Shown here: in pieces, positions 17,615-26,473 of the stretch
Layout: each line of letters begins with the position of its first letter
Position numbering within the stretch: position 1 is the first letter of the stretch
Assembly: GCF_900101815.1 (NCBI RefSeq)
Contig: NZ_FNAO01000007.1
Span: 186,001 to 250,000, forward strand
DNA length: 64,000 bases
From: Pricia antarctica
GTDB lineage: Bacteria > Bacteroidota > Bacteroidia > Flavobacteriales > Flavobacteriaceae
Direction of reading: 5' to 3'
Notes under the pieces: generated by a model
Told to the model about the DNA's origin: nothing
The model's input: only the letters and a program-made list of their open reading frames with translations
Database searches by the model: none
Program-made: the position numbers and the translations under genes

Positions 17615-18853
17615 TTAGTGTAACGTCGCCAAAACCCGTTTAGTCTTACAAATTAAATAATAATGATCGCTTTTTTCTGAGGTATATATCTGAATGTCCC
17701 GATAATGGCCATCGTTGAGGTAGAGGTATTCGAAGACCAACATTCGTACATCGCAGTTCTCAGGGGCGTCCAAGACTATTTTGTCTACGGCGTTCATGGG
17801 TTCGTCGTCGCCTAATTCGGCAAAGGCATAACTTCTGTTCAGAAGGGGTTTGGGGGTTTTATTTTTAAATCGGTAGGTTATTCGGTGGAGTTGATCGTTG
17901 ACGTTCTTTTCCCGAAACCTTTGTTTAAGGTCAAAGAATTTTTTCAATACAATGGCAATAGTCCTGGCACGTATCGATTTGGTATCGAAATAGATATGAT
18001 ATTCAAAATCGTAAGTGGTTGTGGCCCATCGGGTTTTATAGTCGAAATATCCTTTTGAGAAGTCGAAAATCTTTAGGTGGTTTTCTAGGCACCAGTCCAA
18101 CAATCCCATAATTGTGATCGATCCCAAATGGAACTTTGCATAATCGATATCGAAAACGGTGATGGCATCGAAAAGAATATCCTCGGAAAAAAAGTTTAGG
18201 GTAACCCCGATCGGATTATCCCCATTATAGATAACGAACAACGAAGCCTTGCCTTCCAAAAGCATAGGATACGTGACCTCATGATAAAATGACCACTCGT
18301 TCGGATCTAGGTTGTTATTGGTGATTTGCTTGTCGTCAAAGCGTTTTTCGAGCAATTTCCGAAAACTCTGGAAGATGTAATCGTAGGTTTCCCTGTCCAT
18401 TTCGCCACGGTACATGACATAACGTACATCGAAAGAGGTTTCAAAGCGTTTTTTATATTTCTTTAGTTTGTACCTACTGCTCTTGCTAAAACCAGTAGCT
18501 AGATAATCGTTGGTCGTTTTGAAGTTTTTAAGATCGATCAGATAGCCGGGGTATTGGGTGCTGCGATACAAGCCTAGATCAGTGCCGTAGGTCTCCGTAT
18601 TTACCTCAAAATAGTTGGGCACATCATAAATAAGGAAGGCTTTTTTTTTATAATCGTCCGAATTTTTTGGATCAAGGCGGTAACTAATACCCTTTGTAAG
18701 GGTTTTTCCGATATTGGTATACAGCGGAAAGAATCGATTTTTCGTAAACCCGAGGGAGGGCAGGAATCTAAATAGGCGTCCCGATTTTTCGGAAGCGAAA
18801 TGTTCGGACCAAAGGGCCGTAAAGGTTTCGGATAGAAAGGGATTGTTCAACAT
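17615..18853 (-). CDS. GNAT/FemAB-like acyltransferase (BioF2-like acetyltransferase domain)
   Basis: The 412-residue product has a GNAT-type domain in the middle ('SKSSRYKLKKYKKRFE' to 'NPIGVTLNFFSEDILFDAIT'), similar to the proteins annotated as 'acetyltransferase involved in cellulose biosynthesis, CelD/BcsL family' or FemAB-like. The family transfers acyl or aminoacyl groups; the acceptor is probably a sugar amine of the locus product. An upstream in-frame ATG at 19075 would overlap the preceding gene by more than 200 bases; ATG 18853 leaves a seven-base gap instead, so I chose it. It is the second of two such genes in tandem. Confidence 0.72.
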   Translation of the reverse strand: MLNNPFLSETFTALWSEHFASEKSGRLFRFLPSLGFTKNRFFPLYTNIGKTLTKGISYRLDPKNSDDYKKKAFLIYDVPNYFEVNTETYGTDLGLYRSTQYPGYLIDLKNFKTTNDYLATGFSKSSRYKLKKYKKRFETSFDVRYVMYRGEMDRETYDYIFQSFRKLLEKRFDDKQITNNNLDPNEWSFYHEVTYPMLLEGKASLFVIYNGDNPIGVTLNFFSEDILFDAITVFDIDYAKFHLGSITIMGLLDWCLENHLKIFDFSKGYFDYKTRWATTTYDFEYHIYFDTKSIRARTIAIVLKKFFDLKQRFREKNVNDQLHRITYRFKNKTPKPLLNRSYAFAELGDDEPMNAVDKIVLDAPENCDVRMLVFEYLYLNDGHYRDIQIYTSEKSDHYYLICKTKRVLATLH

Positions 18854-18860
18854 ACGGTCG

Positions 18861-19919
18861 TTAGGCCTCTGTCTTGAGTTTATGGCGATAGGCCGGGAAG
18901 AAGTCCGTTTCCCCTTGTTCTTCGTGTTCTTCCCCATTTTTAGACTGGGCAACCAAATCGTCGTAGACCTCTTTATTGACGATATATTTCCAAAATCCCG
19001 CCGGTTTGAGGTCTTTGGAGAAGGAGGCCTTAAACTGGAAAAGGGAATCTTCCCTGACCCCGAGACCACCACCAAGATTAAAATAGGTGAAGTTTTTAGC
19101 TGTTGCGATTACACGCATCTCATCAATTAATAATTTAATGGGATTCAGGGGCAGGTACTCTTCCTTACATCCCGATAGATGGTATTGAACAATGTTACCG
19201 GTTTTGATAAACATAGCACCGCCGATCAATTCCCCAGTATCTTTTCTGGAACACAGTAAAAGTTTTACTTTAAAATTCGAACTGATCATGAGTTGGTAGA
19301 AATATCGTTTCTCGAAGAAATAGTATGGGTCGGCATCGACCCTTCGCATATTTTCGTAGTACATTTCGATAAACTCCTCAATTTGGGCCTCTTTTTTTCC
19401 TTCCACAATATCATAGACCCTTCTGGCCTTGTTTATATAGGTTTTCAAACGGCTGTTGTATTGTTGCCTTTGGAGGTCTAGCGGTAGGGTCAGGTCGATG
19501 TTCACTACGCAACCGGGACTGCTTATGCAACCGATATTCTTTAAAAGGTTCGCTTGGTAATCGACGTAGGGATGCAATCGCGTAAACAGGGAAACAACCT
19601 TGTTGTCGATAAGAAAACGCTGTAGTTCGGCTTTAAATCTTGAATTGTCGAAAACTGATGGGTCTTTATCTTCGGTCTTGCACAGCGGACCGGCATACCC
19701 GTAGACCGAAGTGGCATCTTTATAACTGGTGCCCTCTATATCACGTATTAATAGGGGCAGGGCAATTAGAGTATCGATTTCCCTGTAGGCTATGAGCATG
19801 GGTCTTTCACCCTCCTTTTTAGACAGAAGGTGATAATAATAGGTAAAGTAAAAGTCAAAATGGCCGATCAGCTTCATAAAGCTGTTCCATTCATCCCTAT
19901 CCGTTATAATTTCTATCAT
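18861..19919 (-). CDS. FemAB/GNAT-like transferase
   Basis: This 352-residue protein has the shape of FemX/FemAB peptidyltransferase-like proteins: an N-terminal GNAT-type lobe, then 'YNSRLKTYINKARRVYDIVE' (the usual 'R..I.KA.K' segment, about 140-160), 'IGGAMFIKTGNIVQYHLSG' and 'YFNLGGGLGVREDSLFQFK'. Characterised relatives add amino acids to peptidoglycan precursors; relatives in polysaccharide loci probably add amino acids to amino sugars or uronic acids. Unlike a housekeeping FemAB protein it lies inside a glycan locus, directly upstream of a second GNAT-like gene. Confidence 0.78.
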   Translation of the reverse strand: MIEIITDRDEWNSFMKLIGHFDFYFTYYYHLLSKKEGERPMLIAYREIDTLIALPLLIRDIEGTSYKDATSVYGYAGPLCKTEDKDPSVFDNSRFKAELQRFLIDNKVVSLFTRLHPYVDYQANLLKNIGCISSPGCVVNIDLTLPLDLQRQQYNSRLKTYINKARRVYDIVEGKKEAQIEEFIEMYYENMRRVDADPYYFFEKRYFYQLMISSNFKVKLLLCSRKDTGELIGGAMFIKTGNIVQYHLSGCKEEYLPLNPIKLLIDEMRVIATAKNFTYFNLGGGLGVREDSLFQFKASFSKDLKPAGFWKYIVNKEVYDDLVAQSKNGEEHEEQGETDFFPAYRHKLKTEA

Positions 19920-20026
19920 TCCGTTAACTTCTAATTGACTAAAGTACAGCCTTACTTAGAAAATTTTTGCGATTTTATACACAACTTTTCATTCTAGCCG
20001 AATTTGTAAGAAATGCTTTCCCGTTA

Positions 20027-20707
20027 TTAAATGGAATACACCAAAAAGAACGGCTCCGCATATTCAGTACCCACAAGATTGCCAAAATACTTGGCCGAAT
20101 TTCGAAGCGCTTCAATGCTTCGCGGGTGCGGATATTCCCGAATTTCGGTGGTATACTCCGCCATCGCCCTTAGTTTATCTTCGATGGTTTCCGAAATATC
20201 GATAAACACGCTAGGGTTAAAGGGTTCTTTCTTTAATAGGTTGCCCCATTCTGTCGACGAATTGACGTAGTAAGACAATAAGTGCCTCACTTTTTGCCCC
20301 GGATACGGCCTGCAGGCGACCAAGGTACTTTCAAAAAGCTCGTTGTGGTCTTTGTTGATATCGGTACGATCCTGTACGAAGACCGTGTCATATTCTCCTC
20401 CCGAAATTATCTTGCCCAATGCAATGTTTTTATCCACATGGGCAATGGTGTCCAAACGCATATCCGGAAAGTCGGCACGGGGCAGTACCTTAGACCCCAG
20501 AATATCGTTGGCCGCTTTGGCCTCGTGGAACTTGTCTTCTAAAATGGCGTCATTGTCAAAATATTGGGTGCTGCTGCCATCGGTAAAGATGAGCACATCG
20601 ACCTGCTTGCCCATTTTGACCAATTGCGGAATCGTTCCGCCCACACCCAATATTTCATCATCGGGGTGTGCGGCAATTACGAGTATTTTGTTGAAAAGTT
20701 GAAGCAT
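20027..20707 (-). CDS. PIG-L family N-acetylglucosaminyl deacetylase
   Basis: The 226-residue enzyme carries the family metal motif AHPDDE (13-18) and the second metal site 'DINKDHNEL' (H-x-D-H-like), plus 'VLIFTDGSSTQYF'. PIG-L proteins remove the N-acetyl group from GlcNAc-type substrates, exposing an amine. With two formyltransferases and two FemAB-like transferases in the same locus, the freed amine may be re-acylated with formyl or an amino acid. BshB of bacillithiol synthesis belongs to the same family, so a role with BshA (11969-13117) is a second possibility, but the location favours glycan work. Confidence 0.85.
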   Translation of the reverse strand: MLQLFNKILVIAAHPDDEILGVGGTIPQLVKMGKQVDVLIFTDGSSTQYFDNDAILEDKFHEAKAANDILGSKVLPRADFPDMRLDTIAHVDKNIALGKIISGGEYDTVFVQDRTDINKDHNELFESTLVACRPYPGQKVRHLLSYYVNSSTEWGNLLKKEPFNPSVFIDISETIEDKLRAMAEYTTEIREYPHPRSIEALRNSAKYFGNLVGTEYAEPFFLVYSI

Positions 20708-20761
20708 TTGTTTATTTAGTATAAGATACGTTAGCAGTTAGTTTGTTCGGGATTCTATGTT

Positions 20762-20789
20762 TTGGCACTTGGCGCTTGGCACTTGGCTC
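20762..20789. repeat. Heptanucleotide tandem array (4 units)
   Basis: TTGGCAC, TTGGCGC, TTGGCAC, TTGGCTC, followed by a partial TGGCAG, in the 95-base gap between the PIG-L gene and the formyltransferase gene. The period is the same as in 4761-4837 and 5930-5964, with a different unit. Confidence 0.65.
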
Positions 20790-20802
20790 TGGCAGTATTT
20801 TC

Positions 20803-21780
20803 TCAAGTACCATGGCTATTGCTAAGTTTGAAAATCGCATCTTGCACACTATATCCCAGTTTATCGCCAATTCTGAAAAATTTGAGGTCTTTAGCATTGC
20901 CTTTTTCATGACTAGGGCGATTGAGCCAAAGTTTACCGTCGAAAAACTGCACCAATATCCCCTTTTTATTTTTTTGGAGAATCTGCCCCAAAGTCCCGAA
21001 ATATATATCTTCTTCATCGAATTCTACCTCCCAGAAGACAATTTTTTCCTCTTTATAATAACAGTAGGCCCCCGGAAAGGGTTCGGCCACGGCGCGGATG
21101 AGCTTCTCGATATCCCCGATTTTTTTGTCGAATTCCAGTAGCCCGTCAGCGGGCGTGCGTTTGCCTCGGATGGTTACGCCTTTTTCATCTTGGGTCGAGA
21201 ATGTGATGGACTCCTTGCCGATGATGGACTTGTATATCTCATGAAAACCGAGGCCCAACTGTTTGGCGACTTCACTATACAGATCCTTGACGTAGGTTCT
21301 AGGCGGGATATCGAATTCCCGTTGAAAAATCAATTTTCCGGTATCCACACCGGTATCGATCTTGAAAAAGCTGACCGCCGATGTCCTTAAATCCTCTAGG
21401 ATGGTCCAGGGTAAGGGAGCGCGCCCCCGTCCGTGGGGCAACTTTGAAGGATGGGTGCCTACCACAAATTTTGAAAAGCATGCTATAAAATCCGCCTTAA
21501 AAATTTGGCTCCATCCCAAGGTAAAAAGATAATCGGGACCTATCTTTTTCATTTCTTGGATGGTTTCATCGGAATTCACGTTTGTTGTATCCAGTACATT
21601 GATTTTATGAATCTTGCAAAAATCATGAAGGTCGTAATAATCCGATACATGCTTACTTTGGCCACTCGGCAAGGTAATCAGGGTATGGATGCTACAGCCT
21701 TGGTCGACCAAGTAGCGCAAACACTCGAAAGATTCGAGGTTGGCACCGATACAGCAGATTTTATGTTTAGCCTCCATCAT
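20803..21780 (-). CDS. Formyltransferase-family protein (Fmt/ArnA-like, probable sugar N-formyltransferase)
   Basis: The 325-residue protein has an N-terminal formyl-transferase fold with 'THPSKLPHGRGRAPLPW' and 'FKIDTGVDTGKLI' (folate-binding Asp-x-Gly), then an Fmt-C/ArnA-like OB domain containing 'IRAVAEPFPGAYCYY'. The last element is typical of ArnA-type sugar formyltransferases rather than true methionyl-tRNA formyltransferase. The catalytic Asn of the usual N-x-H motif is Gly here ('VVGTHPS'), a deviation from the ArnA triad. The expected donor is N10-formyltetrahydrofolate and the acceptor a UDP-linked or polymer amino sugar. It starts 'MMEAKH'; either Met is possible. Confidence 0.78.
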   Translation of the reverse strand: MMEAKHKICCIGANLESFECLRYLVDQGCSIHTLITLPSGQSKHVSDYYDLHDFCKIHKINVLDTTNVNSDETIQEMKKIGPDYLFTLGWSQIFKADFIACFSKFVVGTHPSKLPHGRGRAPLPWTILEDLRTSAVSFFKIDTGVDTGKLIFQREFDIPPRTYVKDLYSEVAKQLGLGFHEIYKSIIGKESITFSTQDEKGVTIRGKRTPADGLLEFDKKIGDIEKLIRAVAEPFPGAYCYYKEEKIVFWEVEFDEEDIYFGTLGQILQKNKKGILVQFFDGKLWLNRPSHEKGNAKDLKFFRIGDKLGYSVQDAIFKLSNSHGT

Positions 21781-21848
21781 TTTTGCAATTGTTGAATCAT
21801 TTTAAAATTCCAAATTAAATCACATCTAGCACAGTCGAGATGCCCATC

Positions 21849-22505
21849 TCATACAATATTGATTTCCTCAAAAGAGGTCACAAACTGTTGCGGCATATGG
21901 CTTTTATCAAAGTAGCCGTGCCCGTCGAAGTGCATATTTAGTCCGTTGTCAATTAGACCGAGTGTTTGCCATCCGAGTTTGTTCGGGGCGATAAAATCTT
22001 TTCGGAGGTTATCGGCCATATAAAGATAGGTACAGTCGGGAAATGCTTCCTCGATGATTCGATAATTTCTTTCGTCGGGCTTTTCCGAGCCTACTTCTTC
22101 CGAAACGACGATTTTATCGACTCGGTCGATAATGTCCAAAGCCTTTAATTTGGCGCGTTGCGTGGTCTTTCTTCCATCGGTGAGAATCCCGATTTTTCCC
22201 TTTTTGGCTTTGATCTGGGCCAGGGTATCCAATACGCCCTTGAAGGGCTGCAAGCTGGGAACATGTGTGCGATAGGTGTTCAGTAGGTGTGACTTATCCA
22301 TTTTGTATGTTTTGGAAACAAACTCAAAAACATCCTTTTTACTTCTAAAAAGGGAATACATTCGGGCAAAAAGGGGTCTCCATTGTGCAGAGTCTACACT
22401 TTGGGCAATTTCCGAATAGGCCGATCGTAAATATTCCATTTCGTTATACAGGGTATCGTCAAGATCAAAGACAATGACCGTTTTCGCATCAACCTTTATA
22501 TCCAT
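21849..22505 (-). CDS. HAD-family hydrolase (phosphatase)
   Basis: Motif I 'VFDLDDTLYNEM' supplies the nucleophilic and acid-base aspartates, 'GILTDGRKTTQRAK' is motif II, and 'SEEVGSEKPDERNY' plus 'YMADNLRKDF' cover motifs III and IV. It is probably a phosphatase acting on a small sugar or nucleotide phosphate. The gene overlaps the upstream ATP-grasp gene by 17 bases if ATG 22505 is used; alternative ATGs at 22520 and 22526 would lengthen the overlap. The same HAD plus ATP-grasp order occurs in other polysaccharide loci, where the role is not established. Confidence 0.8.
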   Translation of the reverse strand: MDIKVDAKTVIVFDLDDTLYNEMEYLRSAYSEIAQSVDSAQWRPLFARMYSLFRSKKDVFEFVSKTYKMDKSHLLNTYRTHVPSLQPFKGVLDTLAQIKAKKGKIGILTDGRKTTQRAKLKALDIIDRVDKIVVSEEVGSEKPDERNYRIIEEAFPDCTYLYMADNLRKDFIAPNKLGWQTLGLIDNGLNMHFDGHGYFDKSHMPQQFVTSFEEINIV

Positions 22506-23457
22506 GTACCAAAATTTCATCGTCATAGCGTATCATCAGCAAATCTTTTTCCCAGCAGTCGAATTGATCATCAATTTTTTCGTCCAGTAAAAATTCCTGA
22601 ATGATCCACTTGGGGTAATTGGCACCGGATAGGTAAGAGAGGGGAAACCCGCCTCCAAACCTAGGGTTGATTTCTATGCCGTATATATTGTCATCGGTCT
22701 TGTGTTTAAAAAACTGGGAGGTCAAACAGCCGACCGCGCCCTCGATATATCCCAATTTTTCCTTAATGTAAGGCACTAAAGTATTGGCTACCGTCAAGGC
22801 TTTATATACTTCTCCGTCACGTACTTCGAGACGTTTTCTGGGTACGACACATTTTAAGGCATGGTCTTTACCATAATAGAGATCGCACGTAAATTCATCG
22901 TAGCAATTATGATCGAGATATTCGAGAAACATCAGCTTGTCATTGGCAAAGTGGTAGTCGGTCAGTTCCGCTTCGTCCTTGATTACATAGGTGTCGATAC
23001 TACGGCTGCCGTCGATCGGTTTTATGAACAGGGGCAATTTGTAGTCGTCTTTGGCGTACTCATGGGCAAAGGCCACCTTTTGGGATTCAAAAAATTGATG
23101 GATTTGCCTTTTATCCCTACATTTTTCGACAAAGCCCTCCGATGCAATAACCGCTTTTAGACCGTTCTCGGCGAAAAGGGTTTCATTGATGGCCATGGGA
23201 AGTAATTCGGCATCGATTGTAGGTATCAGCAATTGTATGTCACAGGCCTTGCACTGTTGTATCAGCGCATCTGGGTAGTCGGGATGGGTTACCTTCGGCA
23301 CCTTAAAATATCCGTCTGCCACATGGCATGCTCCCGAAAGCTGGGGATTCGCATCTGAAGCGAATACTTTAGCCTGCGGATACACCTTTTGGAGTTCCTT
23401 TTGAAAGGCCCGCACCAGCGAAACACGTCTTCCGGCAGAAGAGATTAAAATATTCAT
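22489..23457 (-). CDS. ATP-grasp domain protein (carbamoyl-phosphate-synthase-like ligase)
   Basis: The N-terminus 'MNILISSAGRRVSLVRAFQ' is the pre-ATP-grasp fold seen in stand-alone CarB-like ligases of capsule loci. The ATP-grasp core has 'LPLFIKPIDGSRSID' (nucleotide-binding lysine) and 'YGIEINPRFGGGFPLS' (magnesium-binding Glu-x-Asn). Such enzymes form amide or peptide bonds through acyl-phosphate intermediates, so it may attach an amino acid or make an amide on a sugar carboxylate. The gene overlaps the glycosyltransferase stop by four bases (23454-23457) and the HAD start by 17, so the three are translationally coupled. Confidence 0.82.
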   Translation of the reverse strand: MNILISSAGRRVSLVRAFQKELQKVYPQAKVFASDANPQLSGACHVADGYFKVPKVTHPDYPDALIQQCKACDIQLLIPTIDAELLPMAINETLFAENGLKAVIASEGFVEKCRDKRQIHQFFESQKVAFAHEYAKDDYKLPLFIKPIDGSRSIDTYVIKDEAELTDYHFANDKLMFLEYLDHNCYDEFTCDLYYGKDHALKCVVPRKRLEVRDGEVYKALTVANTLVPYIKEKLGYIEGAVGCLTSQFFKHKTDDNIYGIEINPRFGGGFPLSYLSGANYPKWIIQEFLLDEKIDDQFDCWEKDLLMIRYDDEILVHGYKG

Positions 23458-24473
23458 CTTACGAATGTATAAAAAGTTCGGAACATCTTGATAAACGGAT
23501 TCATCAAAGGTTTGTGGTTAAAAATATAAACCAAAAACGAGTATCCCGCACCCTTGTAATCTTCGCCCAAAAATTTTTTCAAGGGATACGCATCAATTTT
23601 CTCGAATCCTTCCAGCATTTCCGGAATTTTCTTTACTGAAATATCCGACTTCATCAACCGCACCATCAAGAAGAAGACAAAAGACTGCTGTCTGGTTTTC
23701 AAGCGTTTGATACATCCCTCGGCATGGGGGTGGTCTTTTGGAATATTCTTGATCAACCCATCATACACATGGGCGGCGTTGGCATTGTCATAAATGACCT
23801 TGTTATAGTGTTCCGGACTCTTGTTGCGCATAGCCGAGGTGGGCAATATCCGGTAGCGGTGCACATCAAGGGAGACATGGGCCATTCTTTGGGCCTCACA
23901 GAACAGTTCCGAGGTCAGGATGGCATCTTCCATCCATTTCCCCTCTATAAAGCGGATGCCCGTTGCCCGCATAAATCCCCGGTTAATTACATACCACCAA
24001 ATTTCGTTTTTATGTTTTCGGGAAGCGATATAGGCAATGCCGTCTTTGATATCTAGGTTTTCGATAGGACGGTCAATATCTTCCGAGAACGGATAGCGTT
24101 CCTGCACCACCGATTTACTTTTAAAGGTGAGGATATCGAGATTATTATCGGCCATCAATGCCAGCAAGGTCGGCAGGGTGTTTTCCGCCAGATAATCATC
24201 GGGGTCCAGAAAATAGATATATTTTCCTTTAGCTATATCGAGACCTGAATTTCGCGCGGCACCGACACCGGCATTTTTTTTATCTAAAACGACGATATTG
24301 TCGTGTTTGTCGGCATACCTATTGGCAATGCGCAAGGTATCGTCTTTTGATTCGTCGTTTACAATAATCATCTCAAAATCGGAAGCGTCCAAATTTTGAT
24401 GCAACAGGCTATCTAGGCATTCCGGTAGGTAATGCTCCATGTTATAGCAAGGGATGACGATACTCAATTGCAT
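23454..24473 (-). CDS. Family 2 glycosyltransferase
   Basis: It is a GT-A fold inverting transferase. 'LSIVIPCYNMEHYLPECLDS' starts the protein, 'IIVNDESKDDT' is the donor-binding loop, and the metal-binding 'DPDD' lies at 90-93. The C-terminal third is basic, with no obvious membrane helix. ATG 24473 leaves a four-base gap after the sugar transferase stop; the longer frame from 24509 would overlap that gene and lacks family similarity. It probably adds an early sugar after the lipid-linked first residue made by the product of 24478-25080. Confidence 0.88.
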   Translation of the reverse strand: MQLSIVIPCYNMEHYLPECLDSLLHQNLDASDFEMIIVNDESKDDTLRIANRYADKHDNIVVLDKKNAGVGAARNSGLDIAKGKYIYFLDPDDYLAENTLPTLLALMADNNLDILTFKSKSVVQERYPFSEDIDRPIENLDIKDGIAYIASRKHKNEIWWYVINRGFMRATGIRFIEGKWMEDAILTSELFCEAQRMAHVSLDVHRYRILPTSAMRNKSPEHYNKVIYDNANAAHVYDGLIKNIPKDHPHAEGCIKRLKTRQQSFVFFLMVRLMKSDISVKKIPEMLEGFEKIDAYPLKKFLGEDYKGAGYSFLVYIFNHKPLMNPFIKMFRTFYTFVR

Positions 24474-24477
24474 AGGT

Positions 24478-25080
24478 TTAATTTCCTGTGAAAGCTTCCA
24501 TTGTGGCACTGGTTTCAGATGAAATGCCGTCTCGCTTTAACACCTTTAAAAAGGTGAGCCATAAGATTTTAAGGTCTAAATTAAAGGAAACGTTGTTTAC
24601 GTACCAGACGTCAAGTTCGAACCTTCGGGGCCAAGGCACCGTATTTCTTCCGTTGACTTGAGCCCATCCAGTTATTCCGGGGCGGACGTTATGCCGTTTG
24701 GCCTGTTCCACGCTATAGAGCGGTAAATATTGGATTAAAAGCGGTCTGGGTCCGATGAGACTCATATCCCCTTTAAGTACATTGAACAATTGGGGAATTT
24801 CATCCAAAGAGGTTTTTCGTACAAATTGACCAACCTTGGTGATACGCTCGCTATCGGGCAAAAGTTGGCCGTCCGCCCCTTTTTTATCGTTCATTGATTT
24901 GAACTTTAAGATTTTGAAAATAATACCATGCTTCCCCGGTCGCTTTTGAACAAAAAAAGCCTCCCCTTTATTCGCGATGGTTAGAAGAATATAGGTGACG
25001 ATCAAAATGGGACTGCATACGACCAAGATGATAAACGAAAGTATAATGTCAAGGGTTCTTTTGATAAAGCGTTTGTACAT
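24478..25080 (-). CDS. PglC-like monotopic phosphoglycosyl transferase (bacterial sugar transferase)
   Basis: The 200-residue length is that of the small PglC-type enzymes that move a sugar-1-phosphate from UDP-sugar to undecaprenyl phosphate. It has one N-terminal re-entrant hydrophobic segment (7-35), then 'FKSMNDKKG', the catalytic 'KTSLDEIPQLFNVLKGDMSL' Asp-Glu pair, 'GPRPLL' and 'VRPGITGWAQVNGRN'. This should be the committing step of the locus. PglC partners with a PglF-type dehydratase and a PglE-type aminotransferase, which are encoded at 61331-64000. The 174 bases upstream hold no gene. Confidence 0.9.
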   Translation of the reverse strand: MYKRFIKRTLDIILSFIILVVCSPILIVTYILLTIANKGEAFFVQKRPGKHGIIFKILKFKSMNDKKGADGQLLPDSERITKVGQFVRKTSLDEIPQLFNVLKGDMSLIGPRPLLIQYLPLYSVEQAKRHNVRPGITGWAQVNGRNTVPWPRRFELDVWYVNNVSFNLDLKILWLTFLKVLKRDGISSETSATMEAFTGN

Positions 25081-25254
25081 TTAATAGTAGTATCGTGAAT
25101 TACCGTTACCGTGAAAATAAAGATTATAAAACTTTAATATCCAGTCAAATAGACCAAGTACGATAATTTCTGTTTAAAGGATGTTTTTTACGTTCAATGA
25201 ACTCGTTTTCTCTGTGTTGCAAAGAAAATGATAAAATGGGAAAGGTCCTTGAGT

Positions 25255-26418
25255 TTAATCGTCGGATTGCTTACTGTCCAATCGCCTATACTCCTCAAGC
25301 TGTGCCTGCCAAACCAATTTTTGTTCGTATTTCTGGGCAATCAACGCCCGGTAAGTCGCATTGGGACTTTTATAGGCTGCACTGTTTTCGACCACATCGC
25401 ACATGGCCGTTGTAAGCGCAGAAACGTCTTTTACAGGAATGATGGTGCCATTGATGCCTTCTTCCACGATTTCGCGGGATCCGTTGATATCGGTAACGAT
25501 ACAGAATTTGCCCATGGCACCCGCTTGTAGCACGACATTGGGGAAACCTTCACGATAACTGGGAAAAACGAATACATTGGTTATGGCAAAAAAAGGCCGG
25601 ACATCTTGTTGCCACCCTGACAGAATGATATTAGGGTTTTCGTCAATTTCACGTTCTATGCGGTCGGGTAGGGGAGCTAGTTCCTCTTCCTTTGGGCCTA
25701 CTAATAGTAATTTTACGTTTTTATGCGTTTCACATATCGTAATAAAAGCAGTAACCATTTCAACGATTCCCTTATCAACAACGATACGACCTATAAACGA
25801 AAGTACAAAATCGGAATTTTCTATACCCCATTCGCCCCGAATTTCCGCCTGTTTTTTACCATCGTACAGGTCCGGGTCGAAAAGGGATAGGTCGATGCCG
25901 TTTACATTGCCGTTACAGATGACCTTCAAAGGTTTTTTGGTGATGCCGTATCGGATCATATCTCTTTTCACCCCTTCTCCCTCAGGATATACGTTGGTAG
26001 CGCAGAAACATATAACCTTATCGAAAAATATGAGTACTTTCTTCATAAATCCTTGTTGTGTTGGAAATATGAGTCCCGTAAAGGTGTGCATTCTATGGGG
26101 TACACCCGCGAGATAAGCCGCCATCATACTCAAGAGTCCCGCCTTGGGGGTTAGGGAATGCACGATGAATGGTTTTTCAGCTTTGAAAATGCGGTAGAGC
26201 TTGTATAGAGAAACAATATCCTCAACAAGGTTGATTTTTCGGTTTATGCGTACTGGGATGGTTTCTATACCTTCATTGTCTCTAATGTTTTGATGCTGAT
26301 ATCCGTCGGATGCGATTCCCGTAACATCATAATATTCATTCATAAACCGCAGCTGGCCTTTCAGCAGAACGGCAAGTGATCCGGAAATAGCGGAAACTCT
26401 GAATAATTTCTTTTTCAT
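25255..26418 (-). CDS. Family 4 glycosyltransferase
   Basis: It is a GT-B fold retaining transferase. An N-terminal acceptor domain starts 'KKLFRVSAISGSLAVLLKGQ' and a C-terminal donor domain contains 'LSFIGRIVVDKGI' and 'PSYREGFPNVVLQAGAMG'. The nucleotide-sugar E-x7-E motif reads E-x7-Q, a variant I recall from other capsule GT4s of Bacteroidota. ATG 26418 was chosen because the frame upstream of it, back to 26499, would run into the neighbouring glycosyltransferase gene and has no family similarity. Confidence 0.88.
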   Translation of the reverse strand: MKKKLFRVSAISGSLAVLLKGQLRFMNEYYDVTGIASDGYQHQNIRDNEGIETIPVRINRKINLVEDIVSLYKLYRIFKAEKPFIVHSLTPKAGLLSMMAAYLAGVPHRMHTFTGLIFPTQQGFMKKVLIFFDKVICFCATNVYPEGEGVKRDMIRYGITKKPLKVICNGNVNGIDLSLFDPDLYDGKKQAEIRGEWGIENSDFVLSFIGRIVVDKGIVEMVTAFITICETHKNVKLLLVGPKEEELAPLPDRIEREIDENPNIILSGWQQDVRPFFAITNVFVFPSYREGFPNVVLQAGAMGKFCIVTDINGSREIVEEGINGTIIPVKDVSALTTAMCDVVENSAAYKSPNATYRALIAQKYEQKLVWQAQLEEYRRLDSKQSDD

Positions 26419-26473
26419 GGGGGCGAGGAGCGTTAATAGTAAGCTACTGTTATTAATCGCAATTTCTATGGTT

